Origin: SBAX01 sp043806315
GTDB taxonomy: Bacteria; Planctomycetota; Phycisphaerae; UBA1845
Length of the DNA: 64,000 bases
Assembly: GCA_043806315.1 (NCBI GenBank)
Contig: JAZDHF010000266.1
Span: 1 to 64,000 of the forward strand
Direction of reading: 5' to 3'
In this document: positions 1-7,977 of the stretch, in pieces
Layout of the letters: the number at the start of each line of letters is the position of its first letter
Position numbering within the stretch: position 1 is the stretch's first letter
The notes under the pieces: generated by a model
What the model was told of the DNA's origin: nothing
Databases searched by the model: none
What the model saw: the letters and a program-made list of their open reading frames with translations, nothing else
Position numbers and translations under genes: made by a program

Positions 1-254
1 ACAAGCGCGTAGACGGCCTTCTTTGCCGCCGGAAAGATCGTCCCGGCCAATTCCATCTCCAGACCGATCATGTCCCAGCCGCGGCCGCATTGCGAGTGGC
101 AGAGCGCCATTCCAGTTTCGGCTTCCACCGCGAAATTCGGATCTTTGCCGTTATGGATCGGGCAGGGACCGCGCCATTGTTTCGCCCCAGTCTGTTTCAC
201 ACCGGGAACCCGGCTGGCATAGTAGGCGGAAACCTCAATTAGAGTGAAGATCAC
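1..254 (-). CDS. DNA primase zinc-binding domain (partial, runs off the left edge)
   Basis: The 84 visible N-terminal residues contain CPIH near residue 31 and CHSQC near residue 53, the paired ligands of a CHC2/T7-type primase zinc ribbon that helps recognise template for RNA primer synthesis. The start is GTG at 254, overlapping the TGA of the upstream gene (GTGA), the coupling seen throughout this operon. The catalytic TOPRIM part and any helicase domain lie outside the window. The neighbour just upstream looks like a replication initiator, which supports a replication role. Confidence 0.75.
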   Translation of the reverse strand, partial: MIFTLIEVSAYYASRVPGVKQTGAKQWRGPCPIHNGKDPNFAVEAETGMALCHSQCGRGWDMIGLEMELAGTIFPAAKKAVYAL

Positions 255-1084
255 ATCATCACCTTCGGATGGGCGGGGGAGCCGGTTAGGGACTTGCTGG
301 CAGCCTGCTGTGGAGTCAGGCCGGCGAGCATCACAGTCACGGCCCCCTCAATCCAGTTCCGGAAACTACCCCTGAAGGCGGTTCCATTTTTCTGAAGGTC
401 AAGACCGTGAGCTTCGACCAGCCAATCAGCCTGCCCCGCTTCCTGAACCGCTCGCTCAAAAATCGCTTTCGCGCCGGCGCACTTCAGCCTTTCAGGATCG
501 CTTTGAAGGAGTTTCACCCAAGCCGCATGTTTCCAGTCCGGCCATTCGGGGTTCGCCCGCCCCCGTACTTTGGGGAGACACTTCTCGGGTTTCGCTTCCG
601 GGGGTTCGAGGTCGAAACCGGGCGCTTGCCGCCCGTCTGTCTCTACTGGTTTTGTAGAGACAGACTCCTTCTGTATCTGCTTCTGTCTCTGGTCCGTTTC
701 ACCCCGAGCGTTACAAACCGTTTCAGAAACGTTTCCGGAACGTTTCACGCCTCCTTCTTTTGCGGCCCGATGCTTCCTAACTCGTTCAGTAGAAACATCC
801 GAGAGATACTGCCAGTCATCCCAGTCGTGCATCTGGAGGTTCCCTAAATTGTCGCTGTCGATCAACTGAAAAGGCGGTTTTGACAGTTTTGAGATTGCGT
901 CCAGCGTGTTTTCAGCCGACTTGTGGAGGCTGTAGGCGATAGCCTCTACGTCTGGAAGATGCCCTTCCCGCTCGCAGGCAATACAGCACAAATTGACCCA
1001 AGTTTTGAAGAGACCCGCCGGCAAAAGTTGAAGTTTGGCATCATCCTTGACGCGGGCGTGCATTCTGAACCAAGGGCGCTTCAT
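251..1084 (-). CDS. Putative phage replication initiator / helicase-loader-type protein
   Basis: This 277-residue protein begins with a compact N-terminal region (about residues 1-85, rich in Trp, Leu and Cys) of the kind seen in winged-helix phage replication organisers. A Lys/Glu/Gln-rich linker (about 95-165) and a helical C-terminal domain (about 180-265) follow. No catalytic motif is visible. It lies directly upstream of the primase and overlaps it by GTGA, so the likely job is loading the replisome on phage DNA. The family assignment rests on architecture and position only. Confidence 0.5.
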   Translation of the reverse strand: MKRPWFRMHARVKDDAKLQLLPAGLFKTWVNLCCIACEREGHLPDVEAIAYSLHKSAENTLDAISKLSKPPFQLIDSDNLGNLQMHDWDDWQYLSDVSTERVRKHRAAKEGGVKRSGNVSETVCNARGETDQRQKQIQKESVSTKPVETDGRQAPGFDLEPPEAKPEKCLPKVRGRANPEWPDWKHAAWVKLLQSDPERLKCAGAKAIFERAVQEAGQADWLVEAHGLDLQKNGTAFRGSFRNWIEGAVTVMLAGLTPQQAASKSLTGSPAHPKVMM

Positions 1085-1086
1085 TG

Positions 1087-1590
1087 TCAGCCCTCAAACC
1101 TTGCCATCCTGGAGGCAAAAACGGCTTCTCGGTATTGAGACGTGAAGTCGTCTTCTGTGGAAAACTGGTCTCCAGGATTTGAGAAGAATCTGCGCTCTTG
1201 GGTGTAGTATCTTCGCGTATGATAGTCGATATCTAGAAGCAAGGATTCGGAATCGAGAAGGCCATCCGGCAGCACGATCATGGCGCGGTACGTTCTGAAG
1301 TCCGGAGGCCCAACAAGGCTGATGATTCCATTGCCCGACATAAGGCAGAGTTCGACGCACTTCTTCAGGGAGATTGGCCCCATTTCGACGGGCTTGACTT
1401 CGGCGTATAGATTGACTTGCGGAAGGAAGAAATCCGGCAAGTACCAGCCGATTTTCAGCGGAAATCCTTCCGGTTCATACCAAAACTTGATTTCCAGAGC
1501 ATCGAAGAAAACCATCCATCGGGCTTCCATTCGGCTCCGGCAAAGATGTCCCGCGTAGCGTGTGGGGATCGGATCGATATGGGTGTTCAT
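1087..1590 (-). CDS. PD-(D/E)XK-like phage nuclease
   Basis: The 167-residue product has the pattern of a small phage restriction-like nuclease. A SRMEARW segment is followed by WYEPEGF, then YLPDFFL and YAEVKP. PD in the third segment and E-x-K in the fourth would be the metal-binding catalytic residues. The start at 1590 is chosen over the longer frame because GGAGG lies just upstream and the first 24 extra residues are low-complexity. It sits in the replication block, so DNA processing or recombination is likely. Substrate is unknown. Confidence 0.6.
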   Translation of the reverse strand: MNTHIDPIPTRYAGHLCRSRMEARWMVFFDALEIKFWYEPEGFPLKIGWYLPDFFLPQVNLYAEVKPVEMGPISLKKCVELCLMSGNGIISLVGPPDFRTYRAMIVLPDGLLDSESLLLDIDYHTRRYYTQERRFFSNPGDQFSTEDDFTSQYREAVFASRMARFEG

Positions 1591-1686
1591 GCGCCCTCCA
1601 GTAAGGGCCGAGGTGGGGGCAAGTGTACTGGCACCTGCCCGCGCGCCCTCGAACATTTCCAAGGCTCACACCATGGAAATCTCAGT

Positions 1687-1776
1687 TTACCCGATTTCGG
1701 CATCTGAATCAAGCCCCATCTTTGCCCGCCGCCAGACTCTCTCCACCGCCCGCAGGAGCCGCTCGATCCGCCTCAA
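1687..1776 (-). CDS. Possible 29-residue micro-protein (TTG start)
   Basis: A TTG codon overlaps the previous stop (TTGA) and is preceded by GGAGGGG. The frame encodes a short Arg-rich amphipathic helix and then stops. No family is recognised. The ribosome-binding site and overlap are the only support. Confidence 0.3.
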   Translation of the reverse strand: MRRIERLLRAVERVWRRAKMGLDSDAEIG

Positions 1777-1943
1777 TATCCCCTCCGTCGCGCCGTCTCT
1801 CTCGCGCGGCGCACCTTGGCCGCCTGGCATGGGCGCCGCGGACAGTACTTGTCTCCTGGCCCCGCCGCGAACGGCTCCCCGCAATGCCGGCACGTCTCCT
1901 GGTGCGGGCGGGGACTGGGCCGGCGGGCAAGTCCTGGGGTCAT
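1773..1943 (-). CDS. Small zinc-ribbon protein, 56 residues
   Basis: The ATG at 1943 overlaps the upstream TGA (ATGA). The protein has CRHC and, about 14 residues later, C-P-R-R-P-C, a plausible four-Cys zinc site, followed by a basic tail ending RRRGY. A longer in-frame extension is rejected because it runs through the upstream gene. Function is unknown. Small zinc proteins are unusually frequent in this early operon. Confidence 0.5.
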   Translation of the reverse strand: MTPGLARRPSPRPHQETCRHCGEPFAAGPGDKYCPRRPCQAAKVRRARETARRRGY

Positions 1944-2113
1944 CTCATCACCGCCTCTTGCCATCGCGTTTCCGGCTGCACGGAGCGCCACCAGCACATC
2001 GAGCAGACCGCCAGCCAGACGAGGGTGAGGGTCGCCGTAGACCCAGGCTCCAGCATCAGCGCCACGCTGACGCTCGGTGTCCACGCGCCGCAATACTGGC
2101 AGCGGGCTTTCAT
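1940..2113 (-). CDS. Small CxxC...CxxC protein, 57 residues
   Basis: The ATG at 2113 overlaps the upstream TGA. CQYC at residues 5-8 and CSMC at 37-40 can form one zinc ribbon. The segment between them is hydrophobic (Leu/Val/Trp). No family is recognised. The overlaps at both ends (ATGA) are the main evidence that it is translated. Confidence 0.5.
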   Translation of the reverse strand: MKARCQYCGAWTPSVSVALMLEPGSTATLTLVWLAVCSMCWWRSVQPETRWQEAVMR

Positions 2114-2319
2114 GGGTGGTCTCCCGGCCAGAAGCAGCGTGCTATGCGCCGCCAGAACGCGGCGTGCTCAAGACCATTGAGTTTCCAGTCGGCAATCGCG
2201 TCCAGCACCAGGCTCGCCTCGAGGCTGTGCATCTCGCGCGAGGTGTAGCCCTCATGATCCAGGTCACGCGCGACTTGCTCCATGGCGGCGACGAGGGAGA
2301 GGCAGCGGCGGCAGGTCAT
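2110..2319 (-). CDS. Hypothetical 69-residue helical protein with N-terminal CxxC
   Basis: The protein begins MTCRRC and is predicted mostly alpha-helical. It is joined to both neighbours by ATGA overlaps. No known domain is recognised. Confidence 0.5.
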   Translation of the reverse strand: MTCRRCLSLVAAMEQVARDLDHEGYTSREMHSLEASLVLDAIADWKLNGLEHAAFWRRIARCFWPGDHP

Positions 2320-2639
2320 TTGGACTCCACCTGATCGACCGCCGCCTGCACCTGGGCCTTGAGTATCGCGGCGCGCGGTAGGAACTCCTCAACCGTTAGC
2401 AAGTCCCAGCCCGGCTGTTTCGCTAAGAGTAGAGCGACTTTCCGTGCCTTACCGACGCGGTTCCAATCCTTCGGCAGGCTACGTCCCGTCGCAACGTGGT
2501 AGACCATCCAGGATCTCCAGATGCCGGGTCGCACGACGGCGAAGGGGCCGTAGATTTCCGCAGTAACTTCGCGCTCGGCTGCGTCGGTCGGTCGCGGGCC
2601 GTCGCCATACCAAATAATCGTGATCTTTCGCTTTGTCAT
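2316..2639 (-). CDS. Hypothetical phage protein, 107 residues
   Basis: The protein has an alpha/beta N-terminus (MTKRKITIIWYGDG), a Trp-rich middle and a helical C-terminus. It overlaps the methyltransferase stop by four bases, so it is probably co-translated with it. No function can be assigned. Confidence 0.55.
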   Translation of the reverse strand: MTKRKITIIWYGDGPRPTDAAEREVTAEIYGPFAVVRPGIWRSWMVYHVATGRSLPKDWNRVGKARKVALLLAKQPGWDLLTVEEFLPRAAILKAQVQAAVDQVESK

Positions 2640-3448
2640 TCGGACTCCAGGGGCAGTTGCTCCGGCTCTGGCGCGGCGGGTTCCAGCGGGAGCACGGCCT
2701 GGCGGAGTCGCTCAACCGCGATGGCGCAGTACTTCTCTTCGATCTCGATTCCGATGGCGCGTCTGCCGAGTTGCTTGGCGGCCACCAGGGTTGTGCCGCT
2801 GCCCATGTACGGATCAAGAATCGCGGCAGCGCCGGGAAGCAGCGAGATGCACCAGCGCATAACCCGTTCAGGCTTCTGTGTCGGATGAAAGTTTTGCTTG
2901 CCGCTCTCGCTGTCGCGGTATGCTCCAATCCAGAGGTGTCGGATCGTTTGGGGCCGACGAATACAGTTCGTCCAAGCCATCTCCATATCAGCCTGTCGAA
3001 TCTCGGCTCCATCTCTCACAGTTTTCACCCAACAAAGCCAGCCGGGGTGATCTGGAAGTTTTGACGAAAAACAATTCCCGCCCCAGATAATGGAAGGAAG
3101 TCCAAGGGCGATAAGATGCGCCGGGTCGAACGGTTGCTTATCCCATTCGGCCTCTTCGCGGCTGATTCCGTTCTTGTATTTATCATGCGAAGCATCGTAA
3201 GAAATCCCGTAAGGGGGATCGGTCACCAACACCAGATCGACCTTCGGCAGAAGCGGGAGTATGTCGCGGCAGTCGGCGTGGTAGATGACTATTCCAGATT
3301 CCGGCTCTTCGTAGTACGGCTTCGGGAGTCGCCTCTCTGCCCACGACTCAGCCTCTTCCCGGATCTGATCCTCAGCGCCGAACATCCGCATCTCATCGTC
3401 CGGCACGTTGACGCCCGGCGGTACTTTCTCGCTGAGCCAGTCAGTCAC
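2636..3448 (-). CDS. DNA methyltransferase, DPPY type (probable N6-adenine)
   Basis: The 270-residue enzyme has DPPYG (about residues 77-81) before DPYMGSGTT (about 212-220), the beta-class order with the catalytic motif ahead of the AdoMet-binding FxGxG motif. DPPY favours adenine-N6 over cytosine-N4 methylation. H-P-T-Q-K-P before the second motif is also typical. GTG at 3448 is preferred because it overlaps the HNH stop (GTGA). An ATG 12 codons upstream lies inside the HNH gene. No cognate restriction enzyme is adjacent, so it is probably an orphan protecting phage DNA or marking sites. Confidence 0.85.
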   Translation of the reverse strand: MTDWLSEKVPPGVNVPDDEMRMFGAEDQIREEAESWAERRLPKPYYEEPESGIVIYHADCRDILPLLPKVDLVLVTDPPYGISYDASHDKYKNGISREEAEWDKQPFDPAHLIALGLPSIIWGGNCFSSKLPDHPGWLCWVKTVRDGAEIRQADMEMAWTNCIRRPQTIRHLWIGAYRDSESGKQNFHPTQKPERVMRWCISLLPGAAAILDPYMGSGTTLVAAKQLGRRAIGIEIEEKYCAIAVERLRQAVLPLEPAAPEPEQLPLESE

Positions 3449-3969
3449 AGCGTCACCCCGATCGCCGCGGAAACCCGCCGCCATGACTGTCCTCGGACGA
3501 TCTTGTTCACCTGCGACCGACTGATACCATATTTCCTGGCGATTACTTTCCGAGACATCCCACCGTGGTAACTATCAATCATTTCGGCGACCATCGCATT
3601 CGTCAACTTGCTCATGCCATTGGCCTCTCCGAACACAATGGCTCCGCGACCCTTGGAGTCGCGATCTCTACAATTGTCCAGCGGGGTTCCGACAAATAGA
3701 TGCTCAGGGTTTATACATTTGGGGTTGTCGCAAGTATGTAAAATCTGTAGGTCTGACTCTAAGTCGAATCCTAACCACAAAGATGCCGCCAAACGGTGAG
3801 CGCGTACATTCCTGCTTGTATGGCCATAGTTGGAACCAATCCTGATGTGCCCGTATCCGCACCTATCCAGAGAGCCGGTCCATTCTAGGCATCCCGTTTG
3901 GCTAATTCTAGTCTTCCCAATCATCCGAAGGGCGGGAGATAGTGAAGCTGGGCCTTTACGTTTGCTCAT
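3445..3969 (-). CDS. Free-standing HNH homing endonuclease
   Basis: The 174-residue protein has a Cys at residue 27, H58 in RAHRLA, H78-T-C80, D-N-P-K-C85 and N-P-E-H90-L, a zinc-containing HNH/ββα-metal nuclease. A C-terminal helix-turn-helix (about 138-165) probably binds DNA. Base composition is more AT-rich than its neighbours. It lies exactly between VRR-NUC and the methyltransferase. Its last six residues, AIGVTL, match those of VRR-NUC with only synonymous base differences, which points to insertion into the end of that gene. Confidence 0.9.
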   Translation of the reverse strand: MSKRKGPASLSPALRMIGKTRISQTGCLEWTGSLDRCGYGHIRIGSNYGHTSRNVRAHRLAASLWLGFDLESDLQILHTCDNPKCINPEHLFVGTPLDNCRDRDSKGRGAIVFGEANGMSKLTNAMVAEMIDSYHGGMSRKVIARKYGISRSQVNKIVRGQSWRRVSAAIGVTL

Positions 3970-4433
3970 AATGTAACTCCGATAGCTTTCGCTACTTCTT
4001 CAACCGACATAGCTACCAGCACCGTCTCGCCGCGCTTCCGCGCCAGTTGATGCCACGTCGCCTGTTTCAGTGAGACCTTGCCACCGGGGCGTTTCACTTC
4101 AATCCAGAGGATCTCCCATACCGACCCGTGTACTCCACGGCGCTGATCCCATGTTTTGCTCCACAGTTTCCGCGCCTGCAAATCTGGCATTCCGGGTTCG
4201 ATGGCGCCCTGCGTTGCTATCTCCCAGCCGCAGAACTTGTTGGTTCGCATGACCAGCCACCCGTGGGCCTCCAGCAGGTCCGTGATCTGGCGCTGTACCT
4301 GTTCTTCGCTGAGGCGCAGCGGCTTTCGCCCCTTCGGCGCGACCGGGGCCGCCTGGGGCGCGTCTGTGCCCTCTGGCGGGGTCGTCAGTCGTCGGTAGTG
4401 GTCGGCAAGATCATCTGCGGTCCAATTCGGCAT
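3966..4433 (-). CDS. VRR-NUC domain nuclease
   Basis: The 155-residue protein carries a VRR-NUC nuclease domain: helix with E44-Q-V-Q, G-M-P-D84-L, then W-I-E112-V-K114-R-P-G-G-K and Q124. D84, E112 and K114 are the expected PD-(D/E)XK catalytic residues. This family cuts branched or flap DNA, and phages often place it beside replication genes. AAGGGA precedes the ATG at 4433. The last seven codons (3966-3986) look recoded relative to the duplicate at 3445-3465 in the HNH gene. Confidence 0.8.
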   Translation of the reverse strand: MPNWTADDLADHYRRLTTPPEGTDAPQAAPVAPKGRKPLRLSEEQVQRQITDLLEAHGWLVMRTNKFCGWEIATQGAIEPGMPDLQARKLWSKTWDQRRGVHGSVWEILWIEVKRPGGKVSLKQATWHQLARKRGETVLVAMSVEEVAKAIGVTL

Positions 4434-4606
4434 CGTTCCCTTTCCAGTCTTCTCAATCGTTTCCGCGCGGTTTCGTGCATAGAGTCAGGCAGTTTGGGAT
4501 CTTCTAGAGTTGCTAGGTCCGCCGCGCGTTGCTCGTCAACTTGTATGGCAAGGTGCGACTTCGGCGAGGATCTCCGGAATCTGATATGCTCTTGCACGGC
4601 TGCCAT
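4385..4606 (-). CDS. Hypothetical basic helical protein, 73 residues
   Basis: AAGGAG lies just upstream of ATG 4606. The middle is charged and helical (RKRLRRLERER). It overlaps VRR-NUC by about 49 bases, longer than usual here, so its C-terminal end or the VRR-NUC start may need adjustment. No domain is recognised. Confidence 0.5.
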   Translation of the reverse strand: MAAVQEHIRFRRSSPKSHLAIQVDEQRAADLATLEDPKLPDSMHETARKRLRRLERERCRIGPQMILPTTTDD

Positions 4607-4630
4607 CGTGCTCCTTTCGATGCGCGGCTG

Positions 4631-4671
4631 CCCGGCTGGCGCTACATCTTGGCGGGTGTCCGCCAGCCGGG
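4631..4671 (-). promoter_or_regulatory. 11-bp perfect inverted repeat between genes
   Basis: CCCGGCTGGCG (4631-4641) and CGCCAGCCGGG (4661-4671) are exact inverted copies separated by 19 bases. In the leftward transcript they form a GC-rich hairpin about 25 bases upstream of the AUG at 4606. No U-run follows, so it is not a classical terminator. mRNA processing, stability or translational control is more likely. Confidence 0.55.
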
Positions 4672-4681
4672 AGTTATTGCG

Positions 4682-4882
4682 CTATTCCAGCCCCCGCTTG
4701 AGTTTGCGGGCGTAGGCGCGGAGGGCGGTCGGGGAGATACCTGTCAACCGACGCCGATACACACCCAGCCGCGCCGCTTCCCTGACCCCCGCGATGCGCC
4801 CGAGTTCCCAGGCTCGTCCCAGCCGTTCCATCGTCAAGGGGGACAGGCTGTACGCCCAATCCAGATCCGTCCGCCTACTCAT
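4682..4882 (-). CDS. Hypothetical basic protein, 66 residues
   Basis: The protein is Arg/Leu-rich and helical, coupled to the upstream gene by ATGA at 4882/4879. About 75 noncoding bases with a strong hairpin follow it. No domain is recognised. Confidence 0.5.
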   Translation of the reverse strand: MSRRTDLDWAYSLSPLTMERLGRAWELGRIAGVREAARLGVYRRRLTGISPTALRAYARKLKRGLE

Positions 4883-5136
4883 CGCTTCACTCCCCTGGGT
4901 ACTTCAATCACTGGCCGATACTCGACCCTTGGCCAGCGTCCACCAGTCGGCACCGTGCGCATCTCCACCCACCCCTCAGTTACCAGCGTCCGCAATAAGC
5001 GGCTGCATCCTCCAACAGTGGCGCGAAAGAGGAGCGTCCCGTCCTTGACCTCGCTGGCGCTGAACCACTTGTTGGTACCGTATACCGCTCGCATCCGACG
5101 TAGGAAGTCAAATACTTCTATGTGACTCTTGCTCAT
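4879..5136 (-). CDS. Small winged-helix-type DNA-binding protein
   Basis: The 85-residue protein begins MSKSHIEVFDF. Its middle, F-S-A-S-E-V ... L-L-R-T-L-V-T-E-G-W-V-E, looks like a recognition helix followed by a beta wing, so DNA binding is likely. ATG 5136 overlaps the upstream stop (ATGA). Target and role are unknown; an early regulator is possible. Confidence 0.5.
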   Translation of the reverse strand: MSKSHIEVFDFLRRMRAVYGTNKWFSASEVKDGTLLFRATVGGCSRLLRTLVTEGWVEMRTVPTGGRWPRVEYRPVIEVPRGVKR

Positions 5137-5390
5137 CGCTTCGCCTCCGCATAATGCTCCGTCAGCCATCGCGCAATCCCATCCTGATCGGAAAGCGCGT
5201 AGATTGGGATGTCCTTCTGTTTACAGAGTTGCCGCCCGCGCTTAGTGTACAAGTACGTGTTTGGGCAGTGATACTCTGCCCGCACATCAGGATCAGAGCA
5301 ATAACAGCGGTCTCCACTCTCATGCCCTGAGCAGCCGCCGATGAGGTCTAACTTAACAATCATTGTGGTCCCGCACTTCGGGCAGTTCAT
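5133..5390 (-). CDS. Zinc-ribbon protein, 85 residues
   Basis: MNCPKC at the start and later Cys pairs (CSGH, CYC, YHCP) suggest one or two zinc sites. The C-terminal half ends in an amphipathic helix. The start at 5390 overlaps the preceding TGA. Function is unknown. Confidence 0.55.
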   Translation of the reverse strand: MNCPKCGTTMIVKLDLIGGCSGHESGDRCYCSDPDVRAEYHCPNTYLYTKRGRQLCKQKDIPIYALSDQDGIARWLTEHYAEAKR

Positions 5391-5665
5391 GGTTGTACCT
5401 TCGCCTCCGCCCGACCCAGCGCCGCGAGCACGGCGGCTTGGGGAGTGGGGTGGCAGGCCTGAATGTATGTTGGTACCAACGTTCCCTCTCGCGTACATTG
5501 CCAACGGGTGACATCCCGCTCCTCGGGATGCGGTCCATTGTTGTGCAACCGCCATAGCTCCCACGCCAGCCATGAGTCGAAGAGCTCAACTCTCTCTGCC
5601 TGCGAAATGACGAGGTTTCTTGATCGCGCCGCCCGCAACTCCGCGAGCCGTTCGCGTGTCAGCAT
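5387..5665 (-). CDS. Hypothetical phage protein, 92 residues
   Basis: A helical protein with a Trp-rich segment (WLAWELW). ATG at 5665 lies one base after the stop of the upstream gene; its own stop overlaps the next start (ATGA). No known domain is recognised. Confidence 0.55.
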   Translation of the reverse strand: MLTRERLAELRAARSRNLVISQAERVELFDSWLAWELWRLHNNGPHPEERDVTRWQCTREGTLVPTYIQACHPTPQAAVLAALGRAEAKVQP

Positions 5666-5666
5666 G

Positions 5667-6095
5667 TCAGTTTCCCTTCTCCCCGCCCGCGCAGTCGGGG
5701 CAGACTCTATCTAGGTTACGGCTTCTGGGTCCCGATGGCACTCGCCGCGTTCCCCCGCACGTCGGGCAGGGCGGCTTGTTAGCGGCGCAATTCGGACACG
5801 ACATACTCACTACCGGCCCCCGCCGCCGCCCCTCGACCATCAGCGATCCCGCGTTGTTGCATAGCGCACAGCGGCCAGTCAGCGGCCACGGTCGATGCTT
5901 GCGGAGTTCAACTAACGCGGCGTAGTACGGCTCGGTATAGACCGCCGTGCCCTCATCCTCATCGTGATCGTCCAGCCGCACGTAGCGCGAGACGGCCTCG
6001 CTCGGCAGACTGTCGAGGAGATTTTCCAGTGCGGCGATCAGGGCGGTAATCTGCTTCTCAAGATGCGTGATCTGATCTCGCGCTAGCGTGCTCAT
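5667..6095 (-). CDS. Coiled-coil plus DnaJ-like zinc-finger protein
   Basis: Of 142 residues, the first 45 form a likely coiled coil. The C-terminus has four Cys pairs (CALC, CPNC, CPTC, CPDC) with G-G-T-R-R between the last two, resembling the CxxCxGxG zinc module of DnaJ. No J domain is present. A role in protein or nucleic-acid binding is plausible but not shown. Confidence 0.6.
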   Translation of the reverse strand: MSTLARDQITHLEKQITALIAALENLLDSLPSEAVSRYVRLDDHDEDEGTAVYTEPYYAALVELRKHRPWPLTGRCALCNNAGSLMVEGRRRGPVVSMSCPNCAANKPPCPTCGGTRRVPSGPRSRNLDRVCPDCAGGEKGN

Positions 6096-6802
6096 ACCGT
6101 TCGCTTCTTATGCGCGGCGAGGGCGGCGTCTAGAATTTCAATCGCCTCCTTACGTTCGATTTTGCAGCCATCGCATTTGCAGATTCGACAGTCACCTGTA
6201 CCAAGTGCAGAAAGAGCCGCCTGAATTGCCTCTACCAGCGGCCCGACGAGCGCCGCCCCCCAAACAGCGTTCTCCTCTTTCGCCTTCTTCCGTGCAACCT
6301 CGTACCCCTCGCCTTTGAAGCCCGTCGCGTTGAGTACAGCAACCAGCGGGTAGACGTGCATCGACCAGTTCATCGTCCGCCGTCCGATGATCGAGTTGCG
6401 AATGGCGTTGATGCTCTCCATGGCGGTCGTAAGGTCCGCGATCTGCTTGTCCTTCTCTGCCGTGAGCGCCGCGTCGTGTGCGTCGAGGATAGCCTTGATA
6501 TCGAGACCCATTACATAATCTGGCGTTACGGAACTTTTCCACCATTCGCATTTCTGTGCAATGCAGCCATCGGTGTATTCTAATGCTTGGTTTACCACTC
6601 TATACAGTGCCGCCGCGAGTTCGTCGCGCTCCCGACGCAAGCCCTCCATTTGGCGTACAGCGGAAAGAGCCGCTTGCGCCCCCAAATGGACGGCGGGTTC
6701 CTTGCCCAGTAGCATATCGCTCTCTTGTTTCAGCGCCTCGTTCTCGACGCGGAGGGCGATGAGCGCCGGTTCCTTGTCTCGCCGGCCTCCGAAGTACCTC
6801 AT
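6092..6802 (-). CDS. Coiled-coil phage protein, 236 residues
   Basis: Residues 15-70 and 105-140 are heptad-like. A C-terminal Cys group (CRICKCDGCK) may bind metal. GGAGG precedes ATG 6802, and the stop overlaps the next gene by ATGA. It resembles the coiled-coil hypothetical proteins common in early phage operons. No function can be assigned. Confidence 0.6.
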   Translation of the reverse strand: MRYFGGRRDKEPALIALRVENEALKQESDMLLGKEPAVHLGAQAALSAVRQMEGLRRERDELAAALYRVVNQALEYTDGCIAQKCEWWKSSVTPDYVMGLDIKAILDAHDAALTAEKDKQIADLTTAMESINAIRNSIIGRRTMNWSMHVYPLVAVLNATGFKGEGYEVARKKAKEENAVWGAALVGPLVEAIQAALSALGTGDCRICKCDGCKIERKEAIEILDAALAAHKKRTV

Positions 6803-6821
6803 TATTTCTTCCTCCGTTCGG

Positions 6822-7040
6822 TCACCTTGCTACCTCCGCCAGCATCCGTTTCGGTTCGCGCGTGGTCCAGAGTTCTCCGTACCTATTCCAGCGGGCCTTC
6901 ATCGTTTCACCTCCGGCATTTCGTTCCACTCGCGGTCGTTGACGCGACCGAGTTCGCTCCATTTCGAGCTTTGCGACTCGGGTGTTTGCCCCTTCGTAGA
7001 GTTTCAATAGTTGCGAGCCGATCTTACTTTTCGCGCTCAT
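6822..7040 (-). CDS. Small basic protein, 72 residues
   Basis: The start at 7040 is chosen because GGGGGGA lies immediately upstream. The longer frame to 7100 runs back into the neighbouring gene. The product is Arg/Lys-rich with MERTRSRQRPRVER in the middle, suggesting nucleic-acid binding. No family is recognised. Confidence 0.45.
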   Translation of the reverse strand: MSAKSKIGSQLLKLYEGANTRVAKLEMERTRSRQRPRVERNAGGETMKARWNRYGELWTTREPKRMLAEVAR

Positions 7041-7050
7041 CGTCCCCCCT

Positions 7051-7449
7051 TCATCCGCGCTCAAGCGCCATCTCAAACTCCGGCTTCCGCTCCCAATCAA
7101 ATCGCTCCCTGACCCAGTACTCTAGCACTCGGAGGTCGTCGCAGTTCATAGTCGTGCCCGAGCATTGGCCGCCCATCGGGTGAAACGGCGGGTCGCCGTA
7201 GTGGAGGCAGTCGCCGGTAATCTCCGCGGCAATAGTTGAAACTCCCCATTCAAATGCGGTCGTGTGCATCTCGACCTGGAACCGCTCACCGCACGCCTGG
7301 CAGGCGATCTCAACCAGCGCCACTTCGCGGGCGTAGATGTTCGTGCAGAGACCCGGCGCGAATGAGTCGTACCGGGGGCAACCGTCCGAGTCGTACCAGA
7401 GGATGGGGTCGGCGATCCGGCGGCGGATGTCTGGATAGTCGTGGCGCAT
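7051..7449 (-). CDS. Hypothetical protein with CxxC, 132 residues
   Basis: Contains CQAC near residue 50 and scattered Cys/His later. ATG 7449 overlaps the preceding stop by one base (TGATG). It is otherwise a compact, acidic alpha/beta protein of unknown role. Confidence 0.55.
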   Translation of the reverse strand: MRHDYPDIRRRIADPILWYDSDGCPRYDSFAPGLCTNIYAREVALVEIACQACGERFQVEMHTTAFEWGVSTIAAEITGDCLHYGDPPFHPMGGQCSGTTMNCDDLRVLEYWVRERFDWERKPEFEMALERG

Positions 7450-7655
7450 CAGGTCGCCTCCGTTTCCGCCGGCATGTCTAACCGCTCGAACTCGTCAGGC
7501 TTAATGCCGAGCAATTCCCCGTCGGCGCATCGCACCGAGAGCGCGCCGTATGGATTGGATTCGGCCAGGTACACTCCGGGCGGCGCGGATAGGTCGCTCC
7601 AGGGGAGATCGGAATGGACGGCCCGTGGGAGCCGAACCCAGACTTTATCTGGCAT
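7449..7655 (-). CDS. Hypothetical protein, 68 residues
   Basis: A strong GGAGGTGA precedes ATG 7655. The sequence is beta-rich (VWVRLPRAVHS, GVYLAES) and acidic at the end. No family is recognised. Confidence 0.5.
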   Translation of the reverse strand: MPDKVWVRLPRAVHSDLPWSDLSAPPGVYLAESNPYGALSVRCADGELLGIKPDEFERLDMPAETEAT

Positions 7656-7977
7656 CGGTCACCTCCGTTTCCGCCGGCGCGGGCGGGTCCGGGGAAAGGG
7701 CTTGATGGATGATCCACCCGAGTACGCATCGCAGGCAATTATCGTTGCCGCACAGTCCATCCTGGTTAGGCGAGGCGGGTTGCTCGTGATCCAAGGCAGA
7801 ATGGATAACTGGGATGAGTTCTTCCAGTGCCCCCCGATACTGCTTCAGCATGGCGAGCGCCCGGCGGATGGCGGCAATATCGTCGGGAGAAAGTTCGTCA
7901 CCCCAAGCTAGAACCGTAAGTCTCCGTTGCGCCAGCACTTCCAGCCGCGCGAGCATCTGGGGTTCAGTTTCCGGCAT
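7645..7977 (-). CDS. Hypothetical protein, 110 residues
   Basis: The ATG at 7977 is chosen for the AAGAGG just upstream. The N-terminal half is helical and a CGNDNCLRC group near residue 77 could bind metal. The gene overlaps both neighbours by 11-14 bases. Function is unknown. Confidence 0.5.
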   Translation of the reverse strand: MPETEPQMLARLEVLAQRRLTVLAWGDELSPDDIAAIRRALAMLKQYRGALEELIPVIHSALDHEQPASPNQDGLCGNDNCLRCVLGWIIHQALSPDPPAPAETEVTDAR

